64,000 nt of DNA from Bacteroidota bacterium (GCA_018816945.1 JAHIVC010000009.1:1-64000), one strand, 5' to 3'; counted from the first letter of the stretch, positions 46,750 to 57,354 are shown. Notes: a model not told the origin generated them from the sequence alone. Program-made: numbers and translations.

Positions 46750-47412
46750 ATGGATGTTTCTTCTACCGTCGAGAAATTTTTAAAAACGATTTATAATTTA
46801 GAGTTACGCCATCAAAAAGCATCGGGTTCGAACATGGCATCAAAGTTGAATATTTCACCAGCTGCAATAACAGATATGGCAATCAAGCTTGCCGGGCAGG
46901 ACCTTATTAATTATCAGAAACATAAAAGTATTACACTTACCCCAAAAGGGAAAAAAATCGCATTATTAGCATCCCGAAAACATCGGCTTTGGGAAACATT
47001 TTTACATCGAACATTGAGCCTTAATCTGGATGAGATTCATGTGGAAGCCGAGCTAATTGAAGGCTATACATCTGAATTTTTATTAGGAAAAATTGATGAA
47101 TATTTAGGATTTCCGGAACATGATCCTCATGGAGACCCAATACCTGATAAAAAGGGGGTCTTACCTGAGGAACAAGATTTTTCCCCTTTAAACAAAAGTA
47201 AACCCGGATCCTATCAAATTGAGCGACTTTATTTTGAAAGCGATGAATTGAATGATTTTTTCACGGAATACGAATTTAAGGTTGGTGATATTCTTGAATT
47301 GGTATTGATTTTCAAAATGGATAATGCATTACTTATTAAAAGAAATAAAGTGACCATGGTGATCAGCGAAAATATTGGATCAAAAATGCTGGTGAGCAAA
47401 TTAAGCGAATAA
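46750..47412 (+). CDS. DtxR/MntR family metal-dependent transcriptional regulator
   Basis: 220 residues. The winged-helix DNA-binding domain spans about 1-65 (MDVSSTVEKFLKTIYNLE, then SGSNMASKLNISPAAITDMAIKLAGQDLI). The dimerisation and metal-binding domain spans about 66-135 (SRKHRLWETFLHR, VEAELIEGYTSEFLLGKIDEYLGFPEHDPHGDPIP, with the PEHDPHGxPIP motif). An SH3-like C-terminal domain follows. It senses Fe(II) or Mn(II) and represses uptake genes; no such target lies in this window. Divergent from the thioredoxin-fold gene. Confidence 0.92.
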   Translation: MDVSSTVEKFLKTIYNLELRHQKASGSNMASKLNISPAAITDMAIKLAGQDLINYQKHKSITLTPKGKKIALLASRKHRLWETFLHRTLSLNLDEIHVEAELIEGYTSEFLLGKIDEYLGFPEHDPHGDPIPDKKGVLPEEQDFSPLNKSKPGSYQIERLYFESDELNDFFTEYEFKVGDILELVLIFKMDNALLIKRNKVTMVISENIGSKMLVSKLSE

Positions 47413-47506
47413 TAAGTTAGCAAAAGATCTGATTCTTACCTGATAATATTATTTTTATTATAACCTAACTATTTCGGAATATTCATTTAACATCATTTAT
47501 TCATTA

Positions 47507-47539
47507 TTTGGAATCAAACTAAATAATTAATTATCTTTG
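47507..47539 (+). promoter_or_regulatory. Promoter of flavodoxin gene
   Basis: TTTG (47507-47510), 21-bp spacer, TATCTTTG (47532-47539): a full Bacteroidota promoter. It sits about 40 bp before the ATG at 47580. Confidence 0.75.
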
Positions 47540-47579
47540 CAGTTGATAAACGAATTAATTGTTGGTTAAACTATTACAG

Positions 47580-48086
47580 ATGAAAAAAATTGGAATATTC
47601 TATGGATCTTCAACAGGCAATACAGAAGTAATTGCTGATAAAATCCAACAAATGTTCGGCGAAGAACATGCTGATGTATTCAATATTGATGCCGTAGAAA
47701 AGAGCGAAATTGAGCCATACCAATATCTAATCTTTGGAACTTCAACTTGGGGTTTAGGTGACATGCAGGATGATTGGGAAGAATTTATGGATGAATTAAA
47801 AACAATAGATCTTTCAAAAAAGAAAGTGGCCTTATTTGGTCTTGGCGATCAGGAAGTTTATTCAGGAAGCTTTGTTAATGGAATGGGTGAATTGTTTGAA
47901 CAGATCTCAAAAAGAACAAAAATCGTTGGCCATTGGCCCATTGATGATTATGATTTCGTGGCATCAAAAGCCTTGAAGAATGGTAAATTTGTTGGCTTGG
48001 CCATCGATTTTGATAATGGGCAAAAGAAAGTTGATGAATACATTGAAAAATGGGTAAAACAGCTTAAAGAAGAATTTAAAGGTTAA
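47580..48086 (+). CDS. fldA: Flavodoxin
   Basis: 168 residues from the ATG at 47580 (a 7-codon upstream extension is excluded because the family begins MKKIGIFYGSSTGNTE). The FMN phosphate loop is GSSTGNT (about 9-15); TSTWGLGDMQDDW and FGLGDQEVYSGSFVNGM are the flavin-contacting loops of long-chain flavodoxins. It is a cytoplasmic single-electron carrier, often replacing ferredoxin when iron is short. It is not in an operon with the DtxR-type gene, but is separated from it only by its own promoter. Confidence 0.94.
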   Translation: MKKIGIFYGSSTGNTEVIADKIQQMFGEEHADVFNIDAVEKSEIEPYQYLIFGTSTWGLGDMQDDWEEFMDELKTIDLSKKKVALFGLGDQEVYSGSFVNGMGELFEQISKRTKIVGHWPIDDYDFVASKALKNGKFVGLAIDFDNGQKKVDEYIEKWVKQLKEEFKG

Positions 48087-48089
48087 ATT

Positions 48090-48113
48090 AAAGGCTGCAA
48101 ATATGCAGCCTTT
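48090..48113. terminator. Bidirectional terminator after fldA
   Basis: A 10-bp perfect stem AAAGGCTGCA / TGCAGCCTTT with a 4-nt loop lies between the convergent flavodoxin and ATP-grasp genes. Confidence 0.75.
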
Positions 48114-48142
48114 ATCTTTAAGTTTTGAATATTATATTGTGT

Positions 48143-51100
48143 TCAAGAAGTTTTAGGCTCTGTTGTAATGACCATATCTTGTTTTTTCCCATCCATCCTA
48201 ATTAGTAGCGGGTTTTTAAAGCGGATATGTTTAAAGTACTTGGTTTGATTGACAACTTCTTGTTTTTTAAATAAATCTTTGTTTATAAAACTTGTCGAAA
48301 ATTCTTGCTGAATGGAGTAATACCCAACATTCATTGCGGTTACATTATGAAAAAAATGTGAACCGGAAGAACCATCCAATGGATAATCTTGTAAGCTGGT
48401 TTCAATAATGACAGCAGCATTCGAAATTTGAGGCCAACGAACTGGAATTCCAATCCATCGATCCCGAGTCCCCCATCTTCCGGGACCGATTAAAACATAT
48501 TTACGATTTTCATTGATCATCTTCCTGTTTAGCTGATCAATTTCATCCACCATCGCTGAAGTTTGATTTTTATCAAATGTAGTTTCATCAACATAAATGA
48601 TATCATCAATATGCTTTAAAAGTCCATTTCCCATTCCCTTTTCTGCATAAATCAGGATGTCTTCATTATTAATATTGTCAATATTAAATTCGAAATCATG
48701 GGCATTGGCAATAAGGGGTTTGATTTGTAATAAGTAGAACGATGCTTTATTATTTTCGTCTTTTCTTAAATCTACTGCATATTCAATTTCAACCGGCGAT
48801 CCCAAGGCTTCCTGCACTACATCAAGAACAGTCTCAATGGTTTTAGCTAATGGGATGTAATTGTATTTTAAAATGTTGGCAAAATTAATAATTCGAGGAC
48901 CTGGCCTGTCGATACCCGGATAAATAGAATTGTTGTCTGCATCATAAACAGAGGCACAATGGGTAATATTCTTGTGCTTTTCAGCTAAATCAATATCCAG
49001 ATAGGAAAGTCCAGCCGTATCGCCTTCGAGCAGGTTCAAATCTTTTTTCCCGAGGTCAACTGCATAAAATTTCAACTGAGAATTTTTAAACTGATCCTTA
49101 GGTGAATTAATTTCTGTTTGTGGATATTTGGGCGAGAAACGATAGGCTTTCTCTCCTTCAACCACATACTTACCTAAACCTACTGCAGCAACAGCAAAGC
49201 CTTCTTCAGGTTTCATATGCCCGAAGGGATAGTAATTATATGATTGCGCCACTCCTGAAATATGCGGATAGTAGTAATCACCATATGTATTTCCAACTAC
49301 TTCCTGTAATATGATGGCCATTTTTTCATCTTCAATTTTATAATTTACAGCTTCAATATAGGCCATAGCAATCGGCGAATAAATAGAAGCATATACCAAT
49401 TTGATTGCATTCATGGTTTGTTCAAGACGAATATTGATGTCAGGATGATTATTGGGCAGTAAAAAAGTGTCAAAAATTCCTGCAAAAGGCTGCATTAACG
49501 AATCTTCAAATAATCCTGAGGATCTGACTGCTATTGGGTTTGTGATTTTGCGAAGTATAATTTTTAATCTTTTTGTTAAAGTTTCACTAAGACTACTTTG
49601 TATGAATATTTTTTTGACACTTTCATAATCAACACCGGAAATCAGAATCTCCCTTAGGTTATTCTTTTCAATAAACCGCTCAAATTCATTGGTTCCAATA
49701 ACTGAGGTTTTGGGTGAACGAATATTGATATCTGAAACATGTTTTGAGAAATTATAATTATAGATCAATGAATTAATGAAAGCTAATCCTCTTCCTTTTC
49801 CGCCCAGAGATCCGTTTGATAAGCTTACGATATTTGATTCATCAAGGATCGCACCTTCATCAAATGGGATGATTTTACCTTTATTCTGTTCATTTCTAAA
49901 CTTTTGTAATACATCGATTAAAACTTCCCTCAGGTTTTCTGCATCTTTAAAATCAGTTACTTTATGAGGACGTAAAACTTTCGCGGCTTGTATTTCACCA
50001 CGGGCCATCAACCACAATGAGAAGTGGTCTTTTTCTGCATGATATAGAAGCGTTTCTGCAGAAATCGTTTTTAACTGAGCTTCAAATTCTTTTAGTGAAT
50101 GAGCAATTCCGATTTGAGCTCCCTTTTTATCACGGTAAATAAAATTACCAAAACCAAGATAATAGGTTATGAAACTTTGAAAATCAAGTAGTAATGTTTC
50201 AGAATTTTTATTGATAAATGTTGACTTCAGATCATATGCTTTTTTTGCATTGGACTGATCTGATGATTGGATAATGATGGGAATATTGCTAATTCTATTT
50301 TTTATATATTTGGTCAATTCAAATCCGGCATTTGAGTTTTCTTCACCGTCTTTAGAATAGCTTACATCCGTAATTAAGCAAAGCAGATTGTCCTTAAATT
50401 TATTAATAATCTCAATGGCACCTTCATAGGTAGAAACTAATAGGATTTTTGGCCGAGCCCTCATTCGAAGCACTTTAAATAAGTCATCGGTGCTCACATC
50501 GTCAATTATACGTTTGGTTTGTTCCATTACTATTTGGTAAAGTAATGGCAGATAACGCGAATAAAATATTGGTGAATCTTCAACAAGTAAAATAATTCGC
50601 ACCATTCCAATTTGAGTATCATTTTCAGCATTGATCATATCTTCAACTAATTTGATCATAGAGAAGAAGATTCTGGAATCGCCATTCCAAACAAAGGTGC
50701 GATCGATACTGATGGTGTTTTTGGTGATTCGCTCGTAAAATTCGATATCGCTATTATTGTTTAATAAAACAAAAATTGGAATATAAGGGAATGATTTTTT
50801 AATCTGTTTACTCAAATTTGGCGGAGTTACCCTATCCACCCCAACCATCAAAATAATTAAATCAAAGTGTTTCGAGTTTAATTGTTCAAAAGCTTCTTCG
50901 CTTGACGAAACCCCGGTTATTCTGGGAACGGAAGTCAAATTTAATTGATGATATTCACCCAATACGTGCTCAGAAAATTTTCCTTCTTTTTCAATGCTAT
51001 ATGCATCATATAAATTGGCAATCAATAAAATCTCTTTTACCTTAAATGGCATTAAGTCATGATAGATGTCACGATTAACATTGCTTTTGTTCAGGAACTT

Positions 51101-51604
51101 TTGCAATAGTTTCCGACCCGAAATAGGTGATTGAAGAGTGGGTTTTATTTCTTCTGATGGCGCTTTACCAGTTTTAGACAGTAATTGTTTGGCCTTTAAA
51201 CTATTGATATATCCGATAATTAAATTGGAGATATTTATGATCAGGTGCCTTTCTTCTTCCAAAAAGGGTCCCTCATCAAAATCAGGGAATTTTTTCGAAT
51301 AAAATACCTCAATATTCCCTTTCTGACCATCTACGCTTTCAAAATCTTGAATTTGAACCCATTTTGTCTTCTTAAAGCCGGGAGAGGTGCATTGTTCATC
51401 CGCGTAAGTTATTCTAACAGATGTGAATTCAGGGTATTGATATGCCCTGGGTAATATGAGGCAGATTTGCTGTAAGGTTTCGTTAATTGGCTTTCCGGCC
51501 TTTAAAATCTCAGTAGTTTGATTAATGGCCGCAAGTTCCTTTAGTCGCTCAATATTTTCCTTCTTTAATCTCTGATATCCATTATTTGATCCTGAAACTA
51601 TCAT
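48143..51604 (-). CDS. PEP-synthase-like ATP-grasp protein with receiver-like domains
   Basis: 1153 residues. N-terminal (about 10-140): a GAF/sensor-like start, LKELAAINQTTEILKAG. About 185-320: receiver-like fold (KEILLIANLYDAYSI, FDLIILMVG). About 335-480: second receiver-like fold (VRIILLVEDSPIFYS, LLCLITDVSYSKDG, IPIIIQSS). About 600-1000: PEP-synthase/PPDK ATP-grasp domain (SLGGKGRGLAFINSL, NPIAVRSSGLFEDS). The phosphohistidine and PEP-binding domains of real PEP synthases are absent, so it is not a PEP synthase. It may phosphorylate or ligate a partner in signalling. Divergent from a LuxR response regulator. Bacteroidota proteins of this general kind exist without known function. Confidence 0.8.
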   Translation of the reverse strand: MIVSGSNNGYQRLKKENIERLKELAAINQTTEILKAGKPINETLQQICLILPRAYQYPEFTSVRITYADEQCTSPGFKKTKWVQIQDFESVDGQKGNIEVFYSKKFPDFDEGPFLEEERHLIINISNLIIGYINSLKAKQLLSKTGKAPSEEIKPTLQSPISGRKLLQKFLNKSNVNRDIYHDLMPFKVKEILLIANLYDAYSIEKEGKFSEHVLGEYHQLNLTSVPRITGVSSSEEAFEQLNSKHFDLIILMVGVDRVTPPNLSKQIKKSFPYIPIFVLLNNNSDIEFYERITKNTISIDRTFVWNGDSRIFFSMIKLVEDMINAENDTQIGMVRIILLVEDSPIFYSRYLPLLYQIVMEQTKRIIDDVSTDDLFKVLRMRARPKILLVSTYEGAIEIINKFKDNLLCLITDVSYSKDGEENSNAGFELTKYIKNRISNIPIIIQSSDQSNAKKAYDLKSTFINKNSETLLLDFQSFITYYLGFGNFIYRDKKGAQIGIAHSLKEFEAQLKTISAETLLYHAEKDHFSLWLMARGEIQAAKVLRPHKVTDFKDAENLREVLIDVLQKFRNEQNKGKIIPFDEGAILDESNIVSLSNGSLGGKGRGLAFINSLIYNYNFSKHVSDINIRSPKTSVIGTNEFERFIEKNNLREILISGVDYESVKKIFIQSSLSETLTKRLKIILRKITNPIAVRSSGLFEDSLMQPFAGIFDTFLLPNNHPDINIRLEQTMNAIKLVYASIYSPIAMAYIEAVNYKIEDEKMAIILQEVVGNTYGDYYYPHISGVAQSYNYYPFGHMKPEEGFAVAAVGLGKYVVEGEKAYRFSPKYPQTEINSPKDQFKNSQLKFYAVDLGKKDLNLLEGDTAGLSYLDIDLAEKHKNITHCASVYDADNNSIYPGIDRPGPRIINFANILKYNYIPLAKTIETVLDVVQEALGSPVEIEYAVDLRKDENNKASFYLLQIKPLIANAHDFEFNIDNINNEDILIYAEKGMGNGLLKHIDDIIYVDETTFDKNQTSAMVDEIDQLNRKMINENRKYVLIGPGRWGTRDRWIGIPVRWPQISNAAVIIETSLQDYPLDGSSGSHFFHNVTAMNVGYYSIQQEFSTSFINKDLFKKQEVVNQTKYFKHIRFKNPLLIRMDGKKQDMVITTEPKTS

Positions 51605-51730
51605 AATTCGTTTGTTTTATACAAAACTAAATGAAAATGTTTTGAAATTTAATTTTACAATGTATTTAATTAGGCATTTCTTCAGAAGATTATTAATTTC
51701 GCATGCGGTTAAACCAGCGTATCAGGTTAG

Positions 51731-52390
51731 ATGTCAAAAATCAGTATATTCATTGTTGACGACCATCAGGTTGTTTGTGACGGGATTAAAGCCTTATTAT
51801 CTGACGCAGATGATATTGAGGTTCTTGGCACGGCCAGCAATATCGACAATTTAATTTCCAAAACAAAAGAAACAGCTGTTCATATTTGCCTGATTAACAT
51901 TTATGATCCCACTGATGCTGAGATAGAAAATATCCGGAAAGTAAAAAAAGAACTGCCCAACATGAACCTGCTTATCCTTTCGATGAATAAAAGCAAGAGT
52001 TTTATTTTGAAAACTCTGAAGGCAGGAGCAAGAGGATATTTGACAAAAGACACCAATCGTAGTGAATTGATCGAAGCCATATATACCATTCGTGGAGGTT
52101 ATGATTATTATGCAAAATCAATTGCGAATATTGTTCTTAATAATTATTTGAAAGAAACAGATGTTGCCCATCAATTAATCGATCAACAGGAAAACAGTTT
52201 ATCAACCCGAGAAATAGAAGTACTGGAATTGTTCGGACAAAGTCTTACTAACAAAGAAATTGCTGACACTTTATTTATTAGTGTCCGAACCGTTGAATCG
52301 CACAAAAATAATGTGATGAAAAAACTGAATCTGAGAACAACTGTTGACCTTGTCAAATTTGCCATCTCAAACAATATTATCAAGATTTAA
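51731..52390 (+). CDS. LuxR-type response regulator with altered phospho-acceptor
   Basis: 219 residues. Receiver domain about 1-125: acidic pair D10-D11 (IVDDHQVVCDGIK), Thr/Ser position SMNKS, Lys in YLTKD. The acceptor position reads CLINIYD, i.e. Asn56 where an Asp is normal (codon AAC). The C-terminal LuxR helix-turn-helix is intact (about 155-210: STREIEVLELFGQSLTNKEIADTLFISVRTVESHKNNVMKKL). DNA binding is therefore likely but control by Asp phosphorylation is not. Its neighbour is a divergent ATP-grasp protein with receiver-like folds, a natural candidate partner. No histidine kinase nearby. Confidence 0.85.
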   Translation: MSKISIFIVDDHQVVCDGIKALLSDADDIEVLGTASNIDNLISKTKETAVHICLINIYDPTDAEIENIRKVKKELPNMNLLILSMNKSKSFILKTLKAGARGYLTKDTNRSELIEAIYTIRGGYDYYAKSIANIVLNNYLKETDVAHQLIDQQENSLSTREIEVLELFGQSLTNKEIADTLFISVRTVESHKNNVMKKLNLRTTVDLVKFAISNNIIKI

Positions 52391-52435
52391 TCAGTGAGCC
52401 TATGATTTTGATTCCCAAAATCATTTAGCCGAACT

Positions 52436-52575
52436 CCTGCCAGACGTTATATCCGCCGAAGGAGGGCATGCTGGGATCCCGAGCGATAGTCGAGGGATCT
52501 CATGGGTTTAATTCCCAGAAGCTTGCTCCGGAAGAAAGGGTTCAGGACTAGCACTGGAGTTTAATATCATTGATT
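52436..52575. repeat. Degenerate intergenic palindromic element
   Basis: GC-richer spacer. GGGATCCCGAG pairs with CGAGGGATCTC (52473-52501); then come TTTAATTCCCAG, AGAAGCTTGCTCCGG and GGAGTTTAATA. The second half resembles 19205-19260. No coding potential. A possible low-copy repeat family. Confidence 0.45.
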
Positions 52576-52600
52576 CATCACGTCCAATACCTTATCTCAT

Positions 52601-53707
52601 TCAAAGAATATTTATGTTGAACACTTCAGTAGTCAGTTCTCCGCTTATGACAGTTACTGGATCAACCTTAAAAATAATGCTATCACCGATATTAACCGTG
52701 ACATAATAACGTGTGGTTTCGGGCATTGTAAAATCACTATCCAAAGGAACGGGAACATCATTTTTGTAGAAATTTCCAATAGAGTCAGTTGTTAGTTTAA
52801 ATGAAATAGCTGAAGTGAGATTCGTAAAAAAAATATTTGCATCTCTAATTCGATTAACCCTATTGGTCGAAACATAACCTTCAATTCGGGCATTTGGTAT
52901 TGGAAGATGCTCGAGAGAAAAGTTGAACTCATGATTTGTATGCTCATAAATATAAATTGCTTGTTCAAATAGGTCTGCAACAGCTGAATTTATTTCAACC
53001 TTATATTTTGCGTAATCAATGGCAGCTTCCTTAAACTGATTATTTGCTAAAATTTGGGCAGAAGAGGAGGCTTGACCTTTGTTACTGTTTGTTCCCGGAA
53101 GATTTGACATGTGGCTGATTTTACCTGAAATAATCCCGGTTAACGTCTCTACATAAAAAATATAAGTTCCGGTTTTTACATAAGCTCCTTTCCAATGCCC
53201 TTCAAAAGAATTGTTAATAGGGTTAAAATTTAGTTTAACTTTTTCAATCAACTTGCCATTTATATCTACAATATTACCTTGTTTCGAAATGTCAAGTTTT
53301 GTTTTTATAACAATTCCGTGATCGGACCCGGTTCCATTATTTGAGATATAAACTTGGGTTCTTGCATTTTGGTCAATCAGTAAATCAGCAATACCAACAT
53401 AATTGTTAACGATGGGCAAGCTATCAATTAAAAGTTCGCCATTATGATTTGTGAATCCATTGTAAATAAGTTTTGAAGTTTGACTCACGCTATCCAATAA
53501 CATGAATTTAATCTCTGCATTTGGTAAAGGAAATCCCTGAATATTTGTCCGAGTAATTATTTGTCCCGAATAAAGTGTATCGGAAGAACTGGCACTTTTA
53601 AGAAAGTTGATTTCATCAGGAATCATAGTTCCATTTAGCATTACTAAAGAGAATAAAAGTAATATGGAGATTAACATTAAAGTTCTTGGTTTTTCATTCT
53701 TCTTCAT
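52601..53707 (-). CDS. Secreted protein with carboxypeptidase-regulatory-like repeats
   Basis: 368 residues with N-terminal hydrophobic signal (LMLISILLLFSLVMLNGTM). Two beta-sandwich-like modules are suggested: near 40-110 (SGQIITRTNIQGFPLPNAEIKFMLLDS...GFTNHNGELLIDSLP) and near 265-365 (IPNARIEGYVSTNRVNRIRDANIFFTNL...DSIGNFYKNDVP). These are like CarboxypepD_reg modules, joined by a Ser/Asn-rich stretch. I do not recognise the whole protein. It is probably exported, with a structural or binding role. Monocistronic. Confidence 0.65.
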   Translation of the reverse strand: MKKNEKPRTLMLISILLLFSLVMLNGTMIPDEINFLKSASSSDTLYSGQIITRTNIQGFPLPNAEIKFMLLDSVSQTSKLIYNGFTNHNGELLIDSLPIVNNYVGIADLLIDQNARTQVYISNNGTGSDHGIVIKTKLDISKQGNIVDINGKLIEKVKLNFNPINNSFEGHWKGAYVKTGTYIFYVETLTGIISGKISHMSNLPGTNSNKGQASSSAQILANNQFKEAAIDYAKYKVEINSAVADLFEQAIYIYEHTNHEFNFSLEHLPIPNARIEGYVSTNRVNRIRDANIFFTNLTSAISFKLTTDSIGNFYKNDVPVPLDSDFTMPETTRYYVTVNIGDSIIFKVDPVTVISGELTTEVFNINIL

Positions 53708-53869
53708 GCCACTTATAGTTTTTTGGATACAATAATCGATTTCTACGCTAAAAATACCTTAATGTTCACATCCATAGTTGTCAAGCTAAAAAAACGTCCT
53801 AAAAACTGCCATAACATTGCAAAACTGCCTTTGCGTGTTTTACTGATTTTGATACGTGAACCACCGAAA

Positions 53870-53899
53870 TTAGTCCTTAAAATGTAAATCATGGACTAA
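53870..53899. promoter_or_regulatory. Candidate operator upstream of gdhA
   Basis: TTAGTCC (53870-53876) and GGACTAA (53893-53899) form a perfect inverted repeat with a 16-bp spacer, about 63 bp before the gdhA ATG. A dimeric regulator could bind here. Confidence 0.45.
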
Positions 53900-53949
53900 A
53901 ATTTTTTAATATTGACCTGTGAAAAAATTAACATCACTTATTAATTTAA

Positions 53950-55305
<1,356 letters not shown>

Positions 55306-55330
55306 CACAATTAACTAACCTAATTAGTCG

Positions 55331-55360
55331 AACCCTGTCATTAAATGACAGGGTTTTTTT
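55331..55360 (+). terminator. Terminator of gdhA
   Basis: Perfect stem ACCCTGTCAT / ATGACAGGGT with a 3-nt loop and a T-run on the right. Confidence 0.9.
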
Positions 55361-55427
55361 ATAATTTTCATTTAAAAGTCTCAGGATTATTGATCTATTT
55401 TATGAATACAAAATTTATTCAGAAATT

Positions 55428-56309
55428 TTATATCTGAACAGCCTCTAAGAGTTTTTTAAGTTCTGCGATTTTGTCGTTGTACCCAAGTTTTGTATATGCT
55501 AATATCATATCTTCAAGAAGACGATGGATGATTGTTTTGTTATCACAGGGAACATAATAATTATCGCTTGGCTCCAGTTTCATTTGCCTGACGAACAGAT
55601 CAATTTCATTTTTAGTAAAAACTTTTCCTTTATTAAATGGGTTCAAATAGAATAAAACATCATCTTTTTCAATTACATCATTTAAAATGGATATTTCATC
55701 AACATAAGCCAAAACAAAATGATTAGGCAAATTGACTCCGTAAACAGGAATTTTTAAACTACGACAGACTATTAGATATAGAAGGCCAAGCGATATGGGG
55801 TTTCCCAACTTAGTTTCAAGTAAATTATTAAGAAAAAAGTTCTCAGCGGCATAAAAATTCTTCTTGTTATTTCCGAAATGAAACAGATCAAAAAATACAT
55901 GATTGATCACCTTTATCTTTTCTAACCCTGTAAGATTATTATTTAATTCAAGCCAAACATCTTGAATAATTTTTGCTGTTTGGGTAATAATTTTAGTTGA
56001 ATCCAAATCAGGATAATTGTATTTTGTAACAATGATATATCCCAATAATAAATCCTCAAATTGAAAATGAGCCCATTTGTTCAATTCCAGATAGGTGTTT
56101 TCGAATTGAATTTCATGGATTAAATTCAAACTTCTTTGCTGAATAGTATCATCAAATGAATTCTCCCAGGCATTTTCAAGCGCAGGAATTGCTTCCGATC
56201 CATAAAGAAATATTTGCTCCTTTACTTTAGAGTATACTTTCTCATTGGGATCGTCCAATAAACGAACCAATGCCAGAAGTTCCTTACTATCTTTCTTATT
56301 ACTTGTCAT
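55428..56309 (-). CDS. SirB1/transglutaminase-core-2 family protein
   Basis: 293 residues. The N-terminal half is helical with a repeat-like segment (LLDDPNEKVYSKVKEQIFLYGSEAIPALENAW). The second half is the Transglut_core2 domain: NVFF-type helix VINHVFFDLFHFGNN, LLETKLGNPISLGLLYLIVCRSLKIPVYGVNLPNHFVLAYV (with LPNHF), then YLNPFNKGKVFTKNEIDLF. This SirB1-like family has unclear biochemistry and usually lacks the transglutaminase Cys. Cytoplasmic. Monocistronic. Confidence 0.82.
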   Translation of the reverse strand: MTSNKKDSKELLALVRLLDDPNEKVYSKVKEQIFLYGSEAIPALENAWENSFDDTIQQRSLNLIHEIQFENTYLELNKWAHFQFEDLLLGYIIVTKYNYPDLDSTKIITQTAKIIQDVWLELNNNLTGLEKIKVINHVFFDLFHFGNNKKNFYAAENFFLNNLLETKLGNPISLGLLYLIVCRSLKIPVYGVNLPNHFVLAYVDEISILNDVIEKDDVLFYLNPFNKGKVFTKNEIDLFVRQMKLEPSDNYYVPCDNKTIIHRLLEDMILAYTKLGYNDKIAELKKLLEAVQI

Positions 56310-56323
56310 AATTATATCGCATC

Positions 56324-56331
56324 AAAGATAA
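56324..56331 (-). promoter_or_regulatory. Candidate -7 element of SirB1-like gene
   Basis: Minus-strand TATCTTTG fits TAnnTTTG about 15 bp before the ATG at 56309. Confidence 0.45.
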
Positions 56332-56408
56332 GATAGTATCAAGAGAATAAACCCTTATGACAGTTAGCTTCTTAACAGGTCAATGTTGAAATTTATCGGG
56401 TCGGATTA

Positions 56409-57281
56409 TTAAGCAGTGATCCTTTCAAGCAATAATTTTATAAGTGTTTCAACAGGTTTGTGATGATTGGAAGAGTACTCTTCGGTAATTCTGTTAGCGA
56501 TTACGGCACAAATAGTTAAAACATTATGGCCAAGCGATCGCCCCAAACCGTATAAGGCAGAAGTTTCCATTTCGAAATTCAAAATTCTTTCATCTTTGTA
56601 CCTGAAAGTTTCTAGTTTTTGGATAAAATCTGGGAAGTTCAACTCCATTCTCAAGGTCCGTCCCTGTGGCCCATAAAAACCGGGAGCTGTGACGGTAATT
56701 CCCTGATGCATGTCGAAGCCAATTTTTTTTGCCAGACCATCAGTACATTTTACAATATAGGATTGGGCAATTTGTTCAGGCCATTCTATTTGTTCTTCGA
56801 CGAAGACACACATCTCTTTTTCAATAATACCATCCGGTACTTTATAAAAATTCAGAACCCCATCAAGCCCTAAGCCATATTTCGACATCACAAATGAATC
56901 AACTTCAATGTCTTTTTGAACAGCACCTGACGTTCCCAGTCTGATTAGATTCAGGGCTTTATGTTCAGGATTTATAGTTTTATTGCCTAAATCAATATTT
57001 GCAAGGGCATCTAACTCATTAATTACAATATCAATATTGTCGGGACCCATTCCGCTTGATAATACGGTAATCTTTTTCTTGCCAATCCGGCCGGTATGTG
57101 TATTTATCTCACGATTCTGCCCCTGAAATTCAATTTCATCGAAGTATTTTGATATAGTAGGCACTCTTCCCGGGTCACCAACAATGATAACGGTGTCAGC
57201 AAGATTCTCAGGTTTAAGGTTTAAGTGATAAATTGCTCCTTCTGCTGTCACAATTAACTGAGTGTTTTTAAGCTTTTGCAT
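56409..57281 (-). CDS. Nucleoside phosphorylase (uridine phosphorylase-like)
   Basis: 290 residues of the PNP/UDP family. Phosphate-binding start VIIVGDPGRVPTISKYF; NTHTGRIGKKKITVLSSGMGPDNIDIVINEL; RLGTSGAVQKDIEVDSFV; FEMETSALYGLGRSLGH (the Glu-Met-Glu nucleoside-binding motif); CAVIANR. It splits a nucleoside with phosphate to base plus ribose 1-phosphate. It is longer than E. coli Udp by an N-terminal segment. Cytoplasmic salvage enzyme; pyrimidine versus purine preference is not certain. Divergent from cinA. Confidence 0.88.
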   Translation of the reverse strand: MQKLKNTQLIVTAEGAIYHLNLKPENLADTVIIVGDPGRVPTISKYFDEIEFQGQNREINTHTGRIGKKKITVLSSGMGPDNIDIVINELDALANIDLGNKTINPEHKALNLIRLGTSGAVQKDIEVDSFVMSKYGLGLDGVLNFYKVPDGIIEKEMCVFVEEQIEWPEQIAQSYIVKCTDGLAKKIGFDMHQGITVTAPGFYGPQGRTLRMELNFPDFIQKLETFRYKDERILNFEMETSALYGLGRSLGHNVLTICAVIANRITEEYSSNHHKPVETLIKLLLERITA

Positions 57282-57342
57282 AATTGAATCTTTATTGATT
57301 TACAAATTTATGAATATGTTCTTATAAGCACGGTTAATTCTT

Positions 57343-57350
57343 TACTTTTG
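57343..57350 (+). promoter_or_regulatory. Candidate -7 element of cinA
   Basis: TACTTTTG fits TAnnTTTG and ends 4 bases before the cinA ATG. If used, transcription would begin at or near the start codon. No -33 box seen, so confidence is low. Confidence 0.35.
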
Positions 57351-57354
57351 CATC

